Shown: piece by piece, positions 31,745 through 44,014 of the stretch
Layout of the letters: each line of letters opens with the position of its first letter
How positions within the stretch are numbered: the first letter of the stretch is position 1
From: Brachionus rotundiformis
Taxonomy: Eukaryota > Rotifera > Eurotatoria > Ploima > Brachionidae
Length of the DNA: 64,000 nt
Assembly: GCA_016802295.1 (NCBI GenBank)
Contig: JAESIW010000138.1
Coordinates: 3,624,152 to 3,688,151, forward strand
Direction of reading: 5' to 3'
The notes under the pieces: generated by a model
Told to the model about the DNA's origin: nothing
Databases searched by the model: none
What the model saw: only the letters and a program-made list of their open reading frames with translations
Translations under genes and position numbers: made by a program

Positions 31745-31920
31745 CAGTTGGCAATTTCCACTCACCTTCTCAACAAGAGGCCATCTATTTGCCAAGAATT
31801 GCGTACAACGATATAACTTCTTCACAAACCGTGTAGTTAACAATTGGAATATGCTGAGAGAAGATGAGAATCTCAATCAAATTTTAAAAGAAAAAATAGA
31901 TATATTCTATCAAAATATTA
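31745..31920 (+). mobile_element. CR1/Jockey-type retrotransposon C-terminal fragment
   Basis: The plus-strand frame reads PLTFSTRGHLFAKNCVQRYN, then FFTNRVVNNWNMLREDENLN and KEKIDIFY. The block FFTNRVVNxWN is the hallmark near the end of CR1/Jockey-like ORF2. It is a very short relic with no RT core. It is probably related to the fragment at 15040-15360, which covers the preceding part of such a protein. Confidence 0.72.
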
Positions 31921-32310
31921 TTTTTTGCACATAATCTGTTATAAAATTTCATGTATTTTTTCTTATGCATTGCTATTAACCACTGTATTAACAACTATGT
32001 GCTTTAACTATTTTGGTAAAAATTGTAATTTTTTAAAAAGTAAAAAGAATTTAAAGGCTTTAAGCCACAGAGCTTATTTTTTCTAATCAATTAATTTAAT
32101 TTTATTTCTTATTAACATTTTAAATAATATCAAAATAAAATGCCAAAATCAAGAAAAAATTGTTATTTTGTTTAAATCTGGTTTAAGTTACCATAGCTAC
32201 AAGCAAAAAATTGTTTGTTAACCAACAACAATAATATATTTAAGTTTTATTAGCATAAAATTTTTATAAAAAGTTTGCTTATAACTAGTAGTAAGTTAGG
32301 AATATCAAAA
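31921..32310. other. AT-rich spacer, no gene seen
   Basis: About 390 bp between the retrotransposon fragment and the CFAP126 start; it should contain the CFAP126 promoter. No open frame was seen. Confidence 0.5.
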
Positions 32311-32761
32311 ATGTCTAAAATATATTCAGCGGGTCAATATGATCAAACCTTTTCACCAAAACGAATGCAAATGTATCAATTGTCAAAATCCGAACTAGAA
32401 CAAGTAGCTTAAAACTTTAAATATTTTACTGGTCATTTAAATTTAAACAAATTTAGAGGCCACCTCACAGACATGATGAAACCAATTTTATTGCTAACGA
32501 TAAGGGACATCTCTTGAAAGGAGTTGGAAGATCAAAAGGCAATCCATTTGGAGATTATGTTGGAACATGGGATCTTCCAAAGACTATTCCAGGACCATAT
32601 CATTTAGTTAAAGTATGAATATATATTACTAGGATTCATAAATATCTATTGATTGTTCTTAGACTGGAAGAACCGAAAAAAATGTTGAACAACTCTATCA
32701 GAAAAAAATAAATACTGATCAATCAATAAATCAAGTTAAAGAACAACAAGTATATACTTAA
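32311..32761 (+). CDS. CFAP126: Flattop / CFAP126
   Basis: Flattop acts in planar-polarity-linked basal body positioning and binds ciliary doublet microtubules. Three phase-0 exons (32311-32403, 32457-32612, 32663-32761) give 115 residues, a normal length. The start MSKIYSAGQYDQTFSPKRMQ matches the family's YSANQYxxxFSPKxLQ opening. The diagnostic central block reads ANDKGHLLKGVGRSKGNPFG then DYVGTWDLP (human ANDRGHLL..RSKASPWGSFMGTWQMP). The C-terminus is short and polar. Exons are small, so it is invisible to simple ORF finding. It converges with Na,K-ATPase beta, with 250 bp between stops. Confidence is high on motif order. Confidence 0.9.
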
Positions 32762-33011
32762 TACAATTAAAATCTGTTTTAAAAAATTAAAAAATTAAAT
32801 TTAAGAAACCATTGGCTTTACAAAATAATAAATGATTTTATTGATTAATTATGTAACTCTATTGGTACATTTATTTATTTTGTTCATAAATACAATATTT
32901 AAAAAAAAAATTTCTGATTAAATCATTTGCCTGGTCGTATTAGAACGAGAAATTTTTAATAAAAAATTTAATTATGATGCAAAATAATGTCAAATAAAAT
33001 AACCAAATTCC

Positions 33012-34273
33012 TTAAGATGTAATTTTAAGCGAGAATTTAATCGATCCATATCCCTTTCTGGTGTCTCTGAATATATTTTTTGCCCAGGCATCACAGACAA
33101 TTGTAATTTTTTGATTATAATTCACTTCAAATTTAACTACAACCAACGGTTGAGTGTAATTTTCTTCATTTCTTAAGAAAAAATCTTAAGAAATATAAAA
33201 AAATTAAACTGCTTCTTACTTATATGGATAGAAGTAAAATGGAATACTTCCAAAGCATGAATTGTCATCGTTAGGAGAACCATATTTAATTGCTTTAATA
33301 TTTTGATCATCATTATCAGTCTTAAAGATAAATTTTAATTTTTAAGTTTTGAATATTTTTTGTATTTACTTCGCCTTTACACGTAAAAGCAATGTGATTT
33401 AAATTTTCCTTTTTTGAATTAAAATTTTCAATTTCACAAGAATTTTGATGAACATTTTGATACGTAGGGAAAAGTACTGAGCCAGGATACCAAGTAAAAA
33501 TCTAACAAAAAAAATTCTATTGTGGAAATATTAGAAAAATATTTTACTTGATTGAGCTTTAAGAGAACGCATGGTGAACCTGTTGAAAACCCATAAGATT
33601 CATTTCTAGAACAGTTTAATTTATTTAAAAAATTCATATAATCATAGCAATCAGAAGAATTAATTTGATTTAATTCATTGTTTTGTAATGATTCACAATT
33701 TTTTAAAACGTCGTATTTATTTTCATAATCTTAAAGCAAAAAACTTATTGTTCTTTAGAAATTTTGACTTATTTCAAAATAAAAACCTCTTAGAAAAATA
33801 TCAAGATTTTCTACATATTTTTTATAATCATTTGAATTTAATACGCTAAACTCTATTTTAGAGGATCCAGTTCCAATATGAGGTCTCATACCCATTCCAG
33901 GAAAAATATTGCCATCAACTGAAATTGGACTACCAAGTCCTATATATTTTGGTTGAGTTAAGTAACTTGATCGGGTAATACCCATAAATAAGGCCATCAT
34001 TGCCCAAGCGAATCCTCCTAAAACTCCATAATAAGTCATGTACATAATGCTAACATATGCTAATTTAATTATTAAATTAATAAAAAAACTTCAATCTTTA
34101 AAGATTAAATTACCCCAGCTTAAACTATCACGTCCAAAAAATTCTTTTTCTTTATTATTCCAAATACCTAATCCAGCATTTTTTAGTTTGGTCTTTATGA
34201 AAAGAGCCTTGTTTTCTTTAAACGATATCTTTTTCTTATCATCATCTTCATCAACGTAGTTATTAGCCGTCAT
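33012..34273 (-). CDS. ATP1B: Na,K-ATPase beta subunit
   Basis: The single-span glycoprotein that matures and stabilises the Na,K-ATPase catalytic subunit at the plasma membrane. Six exons (34114-34273, 33787-34059, 33548-33729, 33370-33501, 33220-33320, 33012-33171) close exactly in phase to 335 residues. The start is ATG 34273; an upstream in-frame TTG is not needed. The cytoplasmic tail ends in KEFFGRDSLSWG, the family signature just before the membrane. The TM is MTYYGVLGGFAWAMMALFMG. The ectodomain has eight cysteines, including KNCES, NCSRN, SPCVLL, FTCKGE and VCDAW, enough for the three conserved disulfides. The FTWYPGSVLFPTY and YTQPLVVVKFEV blocks are typical, and it ends FSLKITS. 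The alpha subunit gene is at 57.7-61.1 kb. Confidence 0.94.
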
Positions 34274-34778
34274 TTTTACCAATTTGGTTAAAATTTTTAA
34301 ATCAAAATTTATTTTTTGATTTCTATAAGCAGTAGTGCAGCTTTTATTTAAGTCAGATAAAAAACTTGTTTTTATTGTGTTTAAATTGACGCGCTATTTT
34401 GTTTTTGAAAATTTCGTAACATTTTATTTTTGATAAAATAGTGTACAAAGAATTCTTGATTCAATCATTTTTTAACAATTTCTAGTTAAAAAAATGAATG
34501 AAGGCAAAAAAAAAATTTTTAATTTGTAATTATTTTGAGTCATTTTGAAAGCTTCAGACGATTCCTCTAAAAAACAGGCTTTTTAAAAACTTTATTTGAA
34601 TAAAAATCAAAATAAGCCAAACTTGATTCAATATCTTTTAAAATGATAAAATTTTCCATTCATTTTTTTATCAAGTTACTAAAATCAAAACCAATTAAAT
34701 TTTCTTGTTAAATAATAGTTTTTACTTTAGTCTCTATTTACAAAAATTTTTTTGAAATTTTAAAAAACAAAAAACAAA

Positions 34779-37144
34779 TTAATATTTTGGTTTTTTCAAA
34801 TCGCCTGAACTTTCGCCAGCTTTTCTTTTTTCTATTATCTTCGAAATTGAAGCCCACTCTTTTTCCAATTTTGCTTTTTCCTTTTGATCATTCTGACCCC
34901 TTCTTGTCTTTCTTCCTTCATTCATTTTAACTCCAAATTGAAATGCAGCTCTTGACAGAATAAATGAGATGCTAAACTGATGAAAAAAATTACAATTTAC
35001 TTTGGCAAAGCCTCTTTGTTGCTCATATAATTGCCGTATTCTTCATTGCTATCAAAATCCCATCGATTAATTGGTCCTTTTTTGTTCCCCATGTCCATCT
35101 TAGAGAAATCTGCCTCCTCATCTGAGTCGAAATTTACATCTTCTTCGGCATTAGTTCTTAATTTTAAGTTTATTTTTTTTTGGAATTTTCCAAAATTAAA
35201 TATCTCACCCAGGATAGCATTCGGCATATGAGTCCGGATCAAAACTGATATTCATTCCTGGCTTTTTATCTTCTTTTTTTTCATTCTCCAACTAAAATTA
35301 AATTTATTTTCAAAAATCATGATAGAAATTATGATAGAAAATCAACCTCTTTATTCGCATATTTTTGATTTATATTTCGAATGAATTCAGATGCTGCTTC
35401 TTTAGTTGGGGCTTGAACTAAAGGTTCTTCCTGGAAGCAAATTTTAATTATCTTTGTTTAACATTAAAAAATTATACAAACATTTTTGCTTTCTCCAAAA
35501 TAATTTTTAACTTTTGTCTCTTTTGGTTGTGATTTTGTCTTTTTGGTAAAATCGGCTACATATTCATCTACATCGTCATAAATCCTTGAATAAAATTTAA
35601 TTTAAAACATAAAATTAAAATTTTTCAATTGCTAAAATATACCCTAAATCAGCATTTGGATTTTTTTTTGTTTCGACTTCATCAATTTTGGCAATTTTTT
35701 TTTTCAATTTTTTTCCTTCACGTTTTCCATGTCTCAAATAGGACAATATTTGAGTTAATTTGTTAATTACAATATCATTAGTGGTTAAAATAGCATTTTC
35801 CTTGACAGAAAAAAAGTTTTATCTTACTAAAAAATAAATGTTTTTATCTCACTAACCTCGCTGTTGGCACATTCTGCTTTACTTCTTACCGAAGTAATTG
35901 GTACATCGGTTTCATCATCATTCAGATCGACAATATAAGCCATTCGGTTTGGTAGAAATAAATCATTTGATTTAGGTAAATTATTTTCAAAAAGAACTCG
36001 AAACACATTACGACCAATTTTAGTCTTGAACAATATTTTTCCATCTTCTCCAACCGATTCCTCAGTTTCATCGATTTTTTTATTCTTGGAACCCAGAACA
36101 CTTTTATTTTCTTCCAATTTTCTATAAAAAATTCTTTACAAGCATAGCCCTAATTAGGCAATATTTACTTTTTGAATGCGAATGGTGTATCAAGAGACTT
36201 GTTTAGAGCAGCAGCTAAAGCTGCAGTTTGAGTTTTTGGCAAAATTTTGGGCTTTAGGTTGGTTTTAATTTTATCCTCGGGATTTTCTTCATCTTCTTCT
36301 GAGCCTTCTTCATCAATTTCTTCTTGTAATTTTTTATTTATTACTTGACTATCAATTGCATCATCATCTTCATCACCATCTTCTTCCATGTGGTGGTCGT
36401 CTTGTTTGCTCTGTTCTCGTATTTTTTGCAATAAAGCATAATCAAGACCTTTTACCAAATGTGTATGCTCAAGATCTCCACCCAGATACTTTGATTCTTC
36501 AATTATTTTGCGTCTTCGCTCTGCGTTATCAGTTCTAATTTATGCTATTAAATTTAATTTATTTTAAATTAATTTTAAGAGATACAAGCTAAAGCCTGGA
36601 CCAACTGCTCGGTAACCAGTTTGTAAAATTTCAGTTTGATCAAGCTCATTCTCGCCTTCTTTTTCTTTCTCTCTTCTTTCTTTGGCACGATCTCGATATT
36701 TTTCGGAAAGTTCTTTCTGCTTTTCTTGGGATTCCTTTACCAATGCAGCATAATATAGCTTTTTTTCTTTTCGTTTTTCGGCAGCTTCACCAGTTAATTT
36801 CTTTCTAAGAGAAAAACAATTTTATTCCAGCATTTTTAATTAAAATTAAGAATACTTTTTGGCTGAACTAGTGGTTCCGCGAACAGTTTGAGGTGCTGTT
36901 TGAGATCGAACCGTATGCATCGAAGGAGTCATCAGAAGCTTACGAAAATCTTCATTTGTCATGGGTCTAATTAGAAATTGATAATTATATTGTCAAAATT
37001 TTAAACAAACAATTTTTTTCATACCCTGATTCATCTTTTTGAGGATGGACATAGTTCGATGGAGCTTGTGGGTTTGCAAAATTGTTACCTAATATTAATA
37101 TTGCTTATTAATAATAGAAAAAAGATCAAAAACTTACTGCTCAT
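34779..37144 (-). CDS. IK: IK / RED spliceosomal protein
   Basis: RED is a nuclear component of the spliceosomal B complex that works with SMU1. The start is ATG 37144 in a 7-nt first coding exon (37138-37144), joined to 37025-37088 and further exons separated by introns of about 45-90 nt. Recognisable blocks run in family order: PMTNEDFRKLLMTPS; EKYRDRAKERR; VKGLDYALLQKIREQS; KTKIGRNVFRVLFENNLPKS with NDLFLPNRMAYIVDLNDDE; NDIVINKLTQILSYL; DDVDEYVADF; SYAECYPG; KMDMGNKKGPINRWDFDSNE; KEALPK; AAFQFGVKMNEGRKTRR; and a terminal LKKPKY. The long Arg-Glu/Arg-Asp dipeptide repeat that gives vertebrate RED its name is missing between DEYVADF and the AECYP block. Family assignment is secure; some inner exon edges are approximate. 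Confidence 0.93.
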
Positions 37145-40100
37145 TTTGGTGAAATGTCAATTTTTGGTAAAAATTTTGGTTTATTCAAATTTAAATTATT
37201 TATTTTATTAAATATTCAAAAATTGAAAATTTGAGAATTTCATTTTAGAATTTGTATGTATTGAAATTAATTTTTCATTTGCAAAATTAATTTTACCATT
37301 ATTTAGAAATAAGTTTAAAAGAAAAAAAATTTTTTAATTTACTAAAATAAAAAATATTTTGATGGATAAGTATGGCATTACGTGGTTTGTAAAATGATAA
37401 AAAAATTAAAATTTTTGTATTTATTTTTATAAGGAAATGATTTTAAATAAAATAAATGATTCAATATGCAACAAAAATTAAATTTGAATGAAATCTTAAA
37501 GAAAATAGATATTTGAAATATTCTTGAAAAATTTCTTAACCTGACTAACAACATTATTATACTGATTAATATCTTATGTCATTTATATTCTATAAATTTG
37601 ATAAAAATTTACCAAAGAATAAAATATTGCGGTGGATTGGTCATTAATGGTTGTTAATTTTAAGGGGAGCGGTTACCTTTAGTTCTCGCGCTGCCATTTT
37701 TGGCAGCGGCGACACGTGCCTATGTTGAAAAAAGTATCTACTCCGACAGGTTAAAATCTTTCAGGGAGATATCTCATAAAAGAAAAGCGCTTCTCCATCG
37801 CTTTCTGGTTTCATATTTCCGTAGCAACCTAATTCTACCAAATGGTAGGATTTTGTCTTAATTAAGCTTGGTCACTTACTTAAAATGACATATACCAAAT
37901 AGGAGACAAGGGCAACCTAAGGTAGGACGAACACTAGAAATTTGAATTTCGAAAATCTCCAAAGAGCTTTATGGAATGAAAATCAAATGGGGCGAAGCTA
38001 TGGAAAAGGCAAAAGATCGACTTGGTGAAAATCCAAAGTAATGACCGTATGCTCCACAAAAAGAAAATAATGCAAAAAAATGTTTCATTAATTCAACATC
38101 ATATCAAATAGGAAGATTTTAGCATTTTTTTTTAATAATATTAAAATCAACTTTATCAATTATTAGTCTATTATTTAATCGAAGTTGACATTAATTCAAT
38201 GGTTAAACCAATTCTCTTTTTGAAAAAAATGAAAAATTTTCTTTTTTAAAAATGAAGTCTATTGAATTACAATCTAGAATAGATTATGAAATTTTGATAT
38301 TTATTTACTTTTTGGATTGTTTTGTTTTTTCAAATTAGTAATGAAGAAAAAATAGTAAAGTATAAAGATTCTTCTAGTTTAACCAGGTCGTAAGTACTCA
38401 ATAAAGTCTTAAACTGAATCAATCGTACTCTTAAATCCATATAAATGAAAATAAAGTATCTTAAAAAAATTTAAAAGAAGTATAAAAGCTTTAAATGGCG
38501 AGTTCATCAATTATTTAAAACTTTTTAGATTGTAATTAAAAAAATAAAACTCTTCTATTTTATTCTGATGTATTTTTTATCGATAGCTTTTTGTTTTATT
38601 TTCAAATATACACTTTAAGAAATATATTTTGGATTGAGTTTTTAATTTAAATTAAACATAGTAATGAATGAAAAAAAGTAACAAGTTTTTCATTTAAAGA
38701 ATAAAATAAAATGATATTAGCGTGAAAATAGAAATATTTTTTGGTTTTAATTATTTTGACAAGCATATTAATTTAAACTACTCACTATTTTTTTTTTAAT
38801 TATTTAATAATAAATATTTTTATGAATATTTTATTTGAATTTCAAAATTTTTATCAAGTATTTTAATTTAAATTCTTAAATTTTGTTTTTGTTTATTTTA
38901 ATTAAATATTCGTGGAATATTGAAGGGATATTTCTTTTAATTATTAGACCTAAATTAACAAAAAATATTCGTTCAAATATCATACTAACAAAATTGAATT
39001 CGAAGCAATTTTTTGATGAAAAGCGAATACAACTAATCGACTAATCATTTTTCATTAGAAAAATTTTATTTCTTTTCAACATTTTAAGAACTCATTGAAA
39101 AAAATATTCATTAACATTTAATCGAAAGACGCTTTATGCGTCTGAATATTAATTTTCAACCTTATATCATTTTACTTTAAGTTTTATTTTTCAAAATTGT
39201 AGGCTTTGATTGTAACAAGTTCTTTTCACTTAATTTTCTCTTAAGGAAACTTGGAAGCCTTAATCATCTGTAAATTTGCTCTCAAAACTCTTTTAAATAT
39301 TAAATTAAAAATAAAATTTCAAGAACAAATATTTACAGAAATATGTGATATTAGCTAATTTTATTTTAATTTAGGCAAAGAGGTTCTATCTTCAAATTTC
39401 ACTTGATAAATAATTTTAAAGTTGAAAATATACCAGTAATTGTGCTTCAATGGGTCACTCTTTCAAAATGTTAAGTCGAGTTTTATTTTTAGGTTTTCAT
39501 TGATAAAAAATTAAATTCTTTCTAAGTAAATGGTATCTTGGAAACAGTGTTGTAAATAGATTTAATAATATTTATATATATTAGCTTTTATTGACTTAAA
39601 ATCCTTAGTTTTGATTTAATTAGCTATGATGTAATTTTAATTTAAAAAAAATAAATTCCAAAATATTTGTTTTTGACAATTAATAATTCTGAATTTGTGG
39701 ATTATATTAAATGATGGCAAATAGCCACAATAAAATAGGGTAAATTAATTAAGGTTTGAAGATAATCATAGACTTGGAACATTAATCGTATATTAATTTG
39801 AATTATTGTCTGGATATTTGGAAGCAATTTAACTAAAATTGAAGATTAGACTACTAAACTTATCTTAATAAGAAATTAGATTTATGACGATACAATATTT
39901 TATTATTTATAGTATTTTTTTTCGAATGCAAGAATAGATTTCAGAGAATTTATTTTCTTTAATCATATTAAGTGCTTTGTTTATGAGCTATACATTAATA
40001 GCATGAAGTTGATTGTTAATTAGTGCAGATATAAACAAAATCAGTATTAGATTTATAAATTTGAAAATATTTTGTGTTTCAAACAGATAAATTACGAGCT

Positions 40101-41056
40101 TTTAGCATAAATTTTAGCTTCAGACTATGATAAAAAATAAATGAAATCAGACCTGTGGCATAGTCAAGATTTACGAGATGGCCGACTATTTTTTAAAAGA
40201 TCTTGATTGCAAAATATGATAAATAAAAAGATTATTTTTCTAAAAATTTATTTAAATTAATCATGTAAATTAATTTAGTTAAATCGTATAACCTTTTGTA
40301 ATAGTAATTTGAGTTTAACAACAACACGGTTTAAAATATCAAATTACAAGCTATAGAATATCGATTGAGGACAAATAATTTGTCTGTGCTAACTCGCAAA
40401 CTTCCATTATTATTCAGATGTTAATAGACATTAATCATGTTAACAAAAAAAACAAATATATTGTACAGATTGAGTCCAAATAGACTACGGCTAATATTCA
40501 TAAAAAATTTCTATCATTTGTAAATTAGGTAAAATTTCAAGTTTAATGAGAGCTATTGATCTAAGATAAAGACTTAATCCATAACCAATTTGCTTGACAT
40601 ATTAATCAACATTGGAGAGTGTTGTTTGATGCGTCTACTTGGCCAACACAAGCTATGAGAGATAATCGCATTTGATTTGTATTTATTTATAAATCTGAAT
40701 ACCAAATCAAGTGTGACCATTTGTTTGTTTTACTAAATTGGAAACCTAGAGCATTTTGATATAAAAAAACCATCGAGTGAAAATACTAAGAAAACAAATC
40801 CCAATAGTCTTTTTTGTTTAAATTCAAAATCTAACTAATAAAAATTATTTCTTTTCTACGTATTGATCCTAAACAGATTTTTCTCACTAGAAAAAAAAAT
40901 AAAAAAAAAACATCGACCAATATTTTATTAATCACTAGGATAAAGCAACCTAAAAGATTAGTTTTAGCAAAATTTTAATTTATTTTCTTTTAGATAAATG
41001 AGTACAATAAAATAGCTTTGTTTTTTTGTGAAGCCTCTTGTTTTTTTTAATCCAAA
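37145..41056. other. Long gene-poor AT-rich region
   Basis: About 3.9 kb between IK (-) and the NCK-like gene (+). It contains one retrotransposon tail (about 37845-38075) preceded by a GC-richer island (37655-37840). The remainder, 38.1-41.0 kb, is A/T-rich sequence in which I find no open frame, tRNA or repeat. Confidence 0.55.
37845..38075 (+). mobile_element. Degenerate LINE 3' fragment
   Basis: The stretch resembles the 3' end of the retrotransposon at 12.1-13.1 kb. It includes a GHLLKMTYTK-like remnant of the RT tail, then CAACCTAAGGTAGGACGAAC, AAAAGGCAAAAGATCGACTT and AAAGTAATGACCGTATGCTCC, then an A-rich end. It is more diverged than the copy at 28231, with stops and small indels. 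Confidence 0.75.
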
Positions 41057-42891
41057 ATGGCATCTATAATATCTACAAATCAGTCATCAATAACCAATAC
41101 ATTTGGAAATCTTAATTTAAATAATCCGAGTGTGACTTTAGTTGCCAAATTTGATTACAAGTCCAAAGAGCCCAATGAGCTTGATCTTAAAAAAGGCGAA
41201 CGTCTACTACTGCTTGATAATTCTAAGAATTGGTGGTTTGTGCGCAAAGCAGACACAGATAAAACAGGGTATTGCTATTTTATTTTAATATATTTATTTT
41301 TATACATTTTTTAAAATAAATTTGATACATATTTTTTTAAATAAATTTATTAATTAAGATATGTACCTTCTAATTATGTTAAAAAAGAAAAAAAGTCTTT
41401 ATTGGAAAAAATAATTCCAAAAAAATTGCAAACATTGGCTTCGAATAATCCAGAAAATGGTCAAAAAACGCAGCCACCAACGCCGACCAGTCAACAGTTG
41501 AACTCGTCAGTTTCGTCCAATTCGACGACTAGAAGCGAAAATTCAGGCTTGGTGCGCGCTGTTGTCAAGCACAAGTACAACGCTGTCAAGTAATCGGTTT
41601 CGGAATTTATTTCTGACCAACATATTTAATTGCTTTTAATTAAGACCAGATGAGCTTACTCTGAGTGTAGGCACTAAAGTTATCGTTTTGGAAAAATATG
41701 GTGACGGCTGGTGGAAAATAGGGGTCGATGAGTCCCAAATAATTGGCTTGTATCCCTCAAATTATTTGCAAGAAGACCTCAACATTTCATCAAACTCTTT
41801 ACAATATAAGAATGTAATAGATAAATTAATTATTTTTGATTTTTATTTTTTTTTTTCTATTAATATTTTAGATAATGAAAAATTCTCCCTCTCGTGAAAA
41901 GCAAAACGCGTCTCCGATCACTCCCATGTCGCCCAAGCTGTTCGACAATTCGAACACCAACTTGGACTCAAGCTATCCAAAATGCGAATCCATATCGTCT
42001 GGTGAGAAAGATATTGAGTACTTGCGAGTTATTTACCCATTCAAAACCAACTCAAAGGCGACCAATTCGTACACAAATGAGCTGGGTGTACAAGTGAATG
42101 AAATAGTAAAGCTGGTCGAAGATGACATGGAGGGTCTTGACTGCGACAAGTCGTGGCTAAAAGTATTCAATAGCCAGGGAGTCACCGGAATGATACCTTC
42201 CAAGTGTGTTGAACCGCTATTGGAACATCAATTACAAGACTTTGTATTTATTCGCCGACCAGCCTCGAATGGAGCTCTGGCTTATAACAAATGGTATTTT
42301 GGTAATATAACCCGATTTGAGACCATATTACTATTGAATAAATATGCCACTAATGGCGACTTTTTGGTCAGAGATTCGGATGTAAGTTGTTTTTAAAATT
42401 GATTTTATTTTATTTTAAAATGGCAAGAAAAATTATTTTAATTCAATATTTTAATTAAATTTAAGCTTATTATTTGTAAAAATAAAGACCGATAATTAAT
42501 GCTTTTTAAAATCACCATGGTCCAATTATTAATTTTAGCCTAGTAAAAAATATCAAGAGCTTTTAGTTGCTCTTGAGTCAATAGCTCTTGAGGAATTTTA
42601 AGAATGTTTTTAGTTTATTAAAAATAAAAGAAAATATTTTTTTATTTTTTTCTTCTTTCAAAGAATGGATGCTTTTCAATATCACTTAAATCGGACAGTA
42701 CTAACAACAAACACTTTAAAGTCATTTACAAGGATTCGAAATTCTTAATCGGCAAAAAAATATTCAATCATATGCAAGAGTTGTTGGATCATTACCACAA
42801 GAATCCGATATTTGACCAAAATGGAGAAAAACTTTATTTGGTCAGAGCTTTTGAACCGCCAAGTTTTGACTCGTTGTTTATAAAAAAATGA
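41057..42891 (+). CDS. NCK: NCK/Dock-type SH3-SH3-SH3-SH2 adaptor
   Basis: NCK adaptors link phosphotyrosine receptors to actin regulators such as PAK and N-WASP. Five exons (41057-41268, 41359-41589, 41645-41813, 41872-42381, 42664-42891) give 449 residues, longer than human NCK1 (377) because of longer linkers. SH3-1: LVAKFDYKSKEPNELDLKKG, NWWFVRK, GYVPSNYVKK. SH3-2: VRAVVKHKYNAVKPDELTLS, DGWWKIG, GLYPSNYL. SH3-3: YLRVIYPFKTNSKATNSYTN, WLKVFN, GMIPSKCVEPL. The SH2 domain starts KWYFGNITRFE and has the phosphotyrosine Arg in GDFLVRDSD, followed by NKHFKVIYKD and GEKLYLVRAFE. The linker after SH3-1 is Ser/Thr/Pro/Gln-rich. The exon 4/5 junction lies within the SH2 domain just after FLVRDSD; a missed microexon there cannot be excluded. 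Confidence 0.93.
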
Positions 42892-44014
42892 AATTTTGTT
42901 TAGTAACAGTAAAGCTGACAATACTCGATGGTTGCTTCTGGTAAAATGAAGAACAGGAGACAAAGAACAGATTGTATATACTAAATTTAAATAATGGTTT
43001 ATTTTTTTTGAATTTTATTCATTGAAAATTTTTTTAATATTAGATCTATGTTTTAATTTTCATACTTTCATCGATAATAAACAAGAAGAGAATTGAATTT
43101 TTTCTACAAGTTTTAATGAAAATTAGACATTAAAGTTTTTAAAAAAGAATTATATTTTTATTTTAAAGTGCTGTTGTATCTTCCAGCTTAATATATACAT
43201 ATTTTTGATATGAAATATCAAATATTTTTTATTAAAATTTAATTTTTTTTAAGCCGAAAATTTAATCAAATAAAAGGTTTTTAATAACTTTTTTTTTTAA
43301 ACCAGCTTGTTTTTCATTTATTAAGTTAAAAAATTTAATTAATAAATAATTCAACCTCCATTCGATTTTTCAAATCATTTAAATTATTTTTTTTTGGTTT
43401 AATGTTTAAAATTCATTGAATTAGATATTAAGATCTCTTGAAAATTTTGGAACATTTTAGATTATAAAGCGTTGGATAAATTTCAATTCGATTTTTATCT
43501 TGATTTAAATTGATAAAAATGTTTAGTTATTAATATATGACCTTGATTTTTGGTATGGTTTTTTATTTTTAATTTAAACAAAAAAGATTCAAACAGATAA
43601 ATGAAAAAGGTCATTGAGCTAAATCATAAGTACAAGCAGCTTGATGTAAATATTTGGTTAATATGGTATTTCTCTACATTTAACTTAAATACAATAAATT
43701 CTCTTATCATTTCAAAAATTCAAATGTACGCACAAATTTAATTTAAATTGTTCATAGGTTTTTGAAATTTTTTCTTTATCTCTCATTATTAAATTTTTTA
43801 CTGATGATTGAGTGTAAATTTTCAAAAAATAAATTCAATTAGGCAATTTTGTTGAATTAATTTTTTTTCGATCATATCCTCTCAAGTGGCTAATAAATCG
43901 ATAAATTTTTAGTTTAGTTTATATGCATAAAAATTATAGCTTTAATAATACTCTTTTCTATATCAAAATTCGAAGAATTTCTTTTTTGACACTGATTAAA
44001 TTAAATTTTCAGAG
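42892..44014. other. AT-rich intergenic stretch
   Basis: About 1.1 kb between two plus-strand genes. It holds the NCK-like 3' end and the promoter of the ShKT gene. Nothing else was recognised. Confidence 0.55.

Noticed and set aside
34274..34282. Upstream start (non-ATG) for Na,K-ATPase beta
   Set aside because: It relies on TTG; the ATG at 34273 gives a normal beta-subunit N-terminus.
39126..39143. Hairpin AGACGC-TTTAT-GCGTCT as a histone-type 3' stem-loop
   Set aside because: Sequence does not match the histone stem-loop consensus and no histone ORF lies nearby; likely chance.
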